Source of the DNA: GAS188 sp963713805
GTDB lineage: Bacteria > Pseudomonadota > Alphaproteobacteria > Rhizobiales > Beijerinckiaceae
Assembly: GCA_963713805.1 (NCBI GenBank)
Contig: CAVQNF010000032.1
Span: forward strand, 7,933-71,932
DNA: 64,000 nucleotides
Direction: 5' to 3'
Shown in pieces: positions 62,787 through 64,000 of the stretch (its first letter is position 1; every line of letters begins with the position of its first letter). The position numbers were made by a program, and so were the translations under genes. The notes under the pieces were generated by a model. It was given only the letters and a program-made list of their open reading frames with translations, was not told the origin of the DNA and searched no databases.

Positions 62787-63389
62787 ATGGACGATCACGC
62801 GGCGCCCGCATCGCCCGGCAAGGGCCTGGTGGATGCGGCACGTTTTCTTCGATCCTGGGCGGAGCGCCCGCTCCAGATCGGGGCCGTGCAGCCTTCCGGC
62901 CGCGCGCTCGCCCGCACCATGGCGAGCTATGTCGATCCCGGGGCGAGCGGCCCCGTCATCGAGATCGGTCCCGGCACGGGCCCGGTCACGGCCGCGCTGC
63001 TGCGGCGCGGCATCGCTCCCGAGCGCATGGTGCTCGTCGAGTTCAACCCCGATTTCTGCTCCCTCCTGCGGAAGCGCTATCCCGCGGCGCGGGTGATCGA
63101 GGGCGATGCCTATCGGATCGGCAGGACGCTCGCGCCGCTTCGCCTCGCGCCGGCGATTGCGGTCGTCTCGAGCTTGCCGTTGCTCACGCGTCCGGTCGAA
63201 GAGCGCCTCGGCCTCTTGCGGCAATGCTTCGCGCTGATGGCGGACGGCGCACCCTTCGTGCAATTCACCTACGCCACCACGGCCCCCATTCCGTCGAAGG
63301 GCGGGGACTATGCGACGACCCCGTCGCGACGCATCTGGCTCAATGTGCCGCCGGCTCGCGTCTGGGTCTATCGTCGGCTCGTCACGTGA
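62787..63389 (+). CDS. Class I SAM-dependent methyltransferase (phospholipid N-methyltransferase-like)
   Basis: A 200-aa methyltransferase. SAM motif VIEIGPGTGPVTAALLRRG and MVLVEFNPDFCSLL follow. IAVVSSLPLLTRP is typical of PmtA-like (phosphatidylethanolamine N-methyltransferase) or Rv0560-type proteins. Starts with ATG 62787; a TTG 18 bases upstream is possible. The gene overlaps pyrF by its stop codon. Confidence 0.82.
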   Translation: MDDHAAPASPGKGLVDAARFLRSWAERPLQIGAVQPSGRALARTMASYVDPGASGPVIEIGPGTGPVTAALLRRGIAPERMVLVEFNPDFCSLLRKRYPAARVIEGDAYRIGRTLAPLRLAPAIAVVSSLPLLTRPVEERLGLLRQCFALMADGAPFVQFTYATTAPIPSKGGDYATTPSRRIWLNVPPARVWVYRRLVT

Positions 63390-64000
63390 GCCCGAGCGAG
63401 CGCTTGATCATTGCGCTCGACCTCCCCTCGGTCGAGGAGGCAAAGCACCTGGTTTCGCGGATCGGAGAGGCCGGCGTTTTCTACAAGATCGGCATGGAGC
63501 TCGTCTACGCGGGCGGGCTCTCTCTCGTTCAGCGGCTCGCCGACGACGGCAAGAAGGTGTTCCTCGACCTCAAGCTCCACGACATTCCCAACACCGTCGA
63601 ACGGGCGACGGCGCAGATCGCGCGGCTCGGCGCGAGCTTTCTCACCGTCCACGCCTATCCGCAAACCATGAAGGCAGCGCTCGCTGGCGCCGCGGGCTCG
63701 AAGCTCAGGCTGCTCGGCGTGACCGTGCTCACCTCGATGAACGACAAGGATCTCGTGGAGGCCGGCTATGCGTCCGGCGTCGAGACGACCGTCGTGCACC
63801 GGGCGCGCCAGGCGAAGTCGCGCGGCATCGCCGGCCTCGTCCTCTCCCCTCATGAAGTGCGCATGGTGCGCGGCGCGATCGGCCAGCGCCTCGTTCTCGT
63901 CACGCCCGGCATCAGGCCGCAGGGAACGGGCGCGGGCGATCAGAAGCGCGTCATGACACCGGCCGAGGCGATTGCGGCCGGCGCCGATCACATCGTGGTC
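63386..64000 (+). CDS. pyrF: Orotidine-5'-phosphate decarboxylase (partial, 3' end cut)
   Basis: The final step of UMP synthesis. GTG start at 63386 overlaps the methyltransferase stop. Sequence SPSERLIIALDLPSVEEAKHL then FYKIGMELVY and the catalytic FLDLKLHDIPNTVERA contain the Asp-Lys-x-x-Asp tetrad. VTVLTSMNDKDL and LVTPGIRPQGTGAGDQKR follow. The last residues are cut by the window end. Confidence 0.96.
   Translation, partial: MSPSERLIIALDLPSVEEAKHLVSRIGEAGVFYKIGMELVYAGGLSLVQRLADDGKKVFLDLKLHDIPNTVERATAQIARLGASFLTVHAYPQTMKAALAGAAGSKLRLLGVTVLTSMNDKDLVEAGYASGVETTVVHRARQAKSRGIAGLVLSPHEVRMVRGAIGQRLVLVTPGIRPQGTGAGDQKRVMTPAEAIAAGADHIVV

Noticed and set aside
1..64000. CRISPR array
   Set aside because: No evenly spaced repeat-spacer pattern or cas-like gene was seen anywhere in the window.

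Overview
The window is GC-rich, gene-dense DNA that looks like an alphaproteobacterial chromosome, probably Hyphomicrobiales (Rhizobiales). This placement is an inference from the gene order LpoA-like lipoprotein / rsmI / YraN, the set of single-copy core genes (hemH, ilvC, pyrF, ung, gcvTH-PA-PB), many short overlapping gene junctions, and dispersed palindromic intergenic repeats. No rRNA, tRNA or CRISPR array is visible.

Layout. 1-2.35 kb (minus): a NitT/TauT-type ABC importer, cut by the window edge. 2.6-6.1 kb (minus): a family 5 solute-binding protein and two alpha/beta hydrolases. 6.4-11.9 kb (plus): a tandem glycine riboswitch driving gcvT, gcvH, an OsmC-like gene, gcvPA and gcvPB. 12-15.7 kb: hemH and an MFS carrier (minus), then a Tat-exported beta-propeller lactonase (plus). 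15.8-17.25 kb: a low-GC toxin-antitoxin patch with an orphan XRE antitoxin and a Fic module. 17.3-23 kb: 5'-nucleotidase, ung, LpoA-like lipoprotein, rsmI and YraN. 23-28.6 kb (minus): RidA plus amidohydrolase, a periplasmic molybdoenzyme with its cytochrome b, and an NTF2-flavin monooxygenase fusion. 28.9-32.7 kb (plus): SDR, polysaccharide deacetylase, a decayed DUF433/PIN module and a cupin. 32.8-41.7 kb: a giant cyclase/ATPase/TPR regulator, a selenium-binding protein (methanethiol oxidase family), MFS and MBL genes. 42-45.6 kb: a TPP enzyme, a low-GC membrane gene pair and a ketopantoate-reductase-like gene.

45.8-52.6 kb (plus) is the most interesting block. It holds an orphan NitT/TauT binding protein, an SdhB/FrdB-like Fe-S subunit, two cytochrome b anchors, a TauE/SafE permease, a two-subunit class I fumarase-like hydratase and an SdhA/FrdA-like flavoprotein. 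Together they could take up a C4-type acid, perhaps sulfonated, dehydrogenate it to the quinone pool and hydrate the product. 53.1-59.8 kb (minus) is a second catabolic block: XRE-cupin regulator, small-molecule kinase, dimethylglycine-dehydrogenase-like enzyme, DUF5996 protein and an FAD oxidoreductase. The window closes with a DUF924 gene, a low-GC membrane gene pair, ilvC, a methyltransferase and a partial pyrF.

Sequence quality matters when reading this window. At least 22 reading-frame breaks in otherwise well-preserved genes are each repaired by removing one base. Fourteen of them lie between 47.25 and 51.94 kb. I read these as residual single-base insertion errors, not gene decay. The PIN-domain toxin at 31.6 kb is different and looks truly broken.
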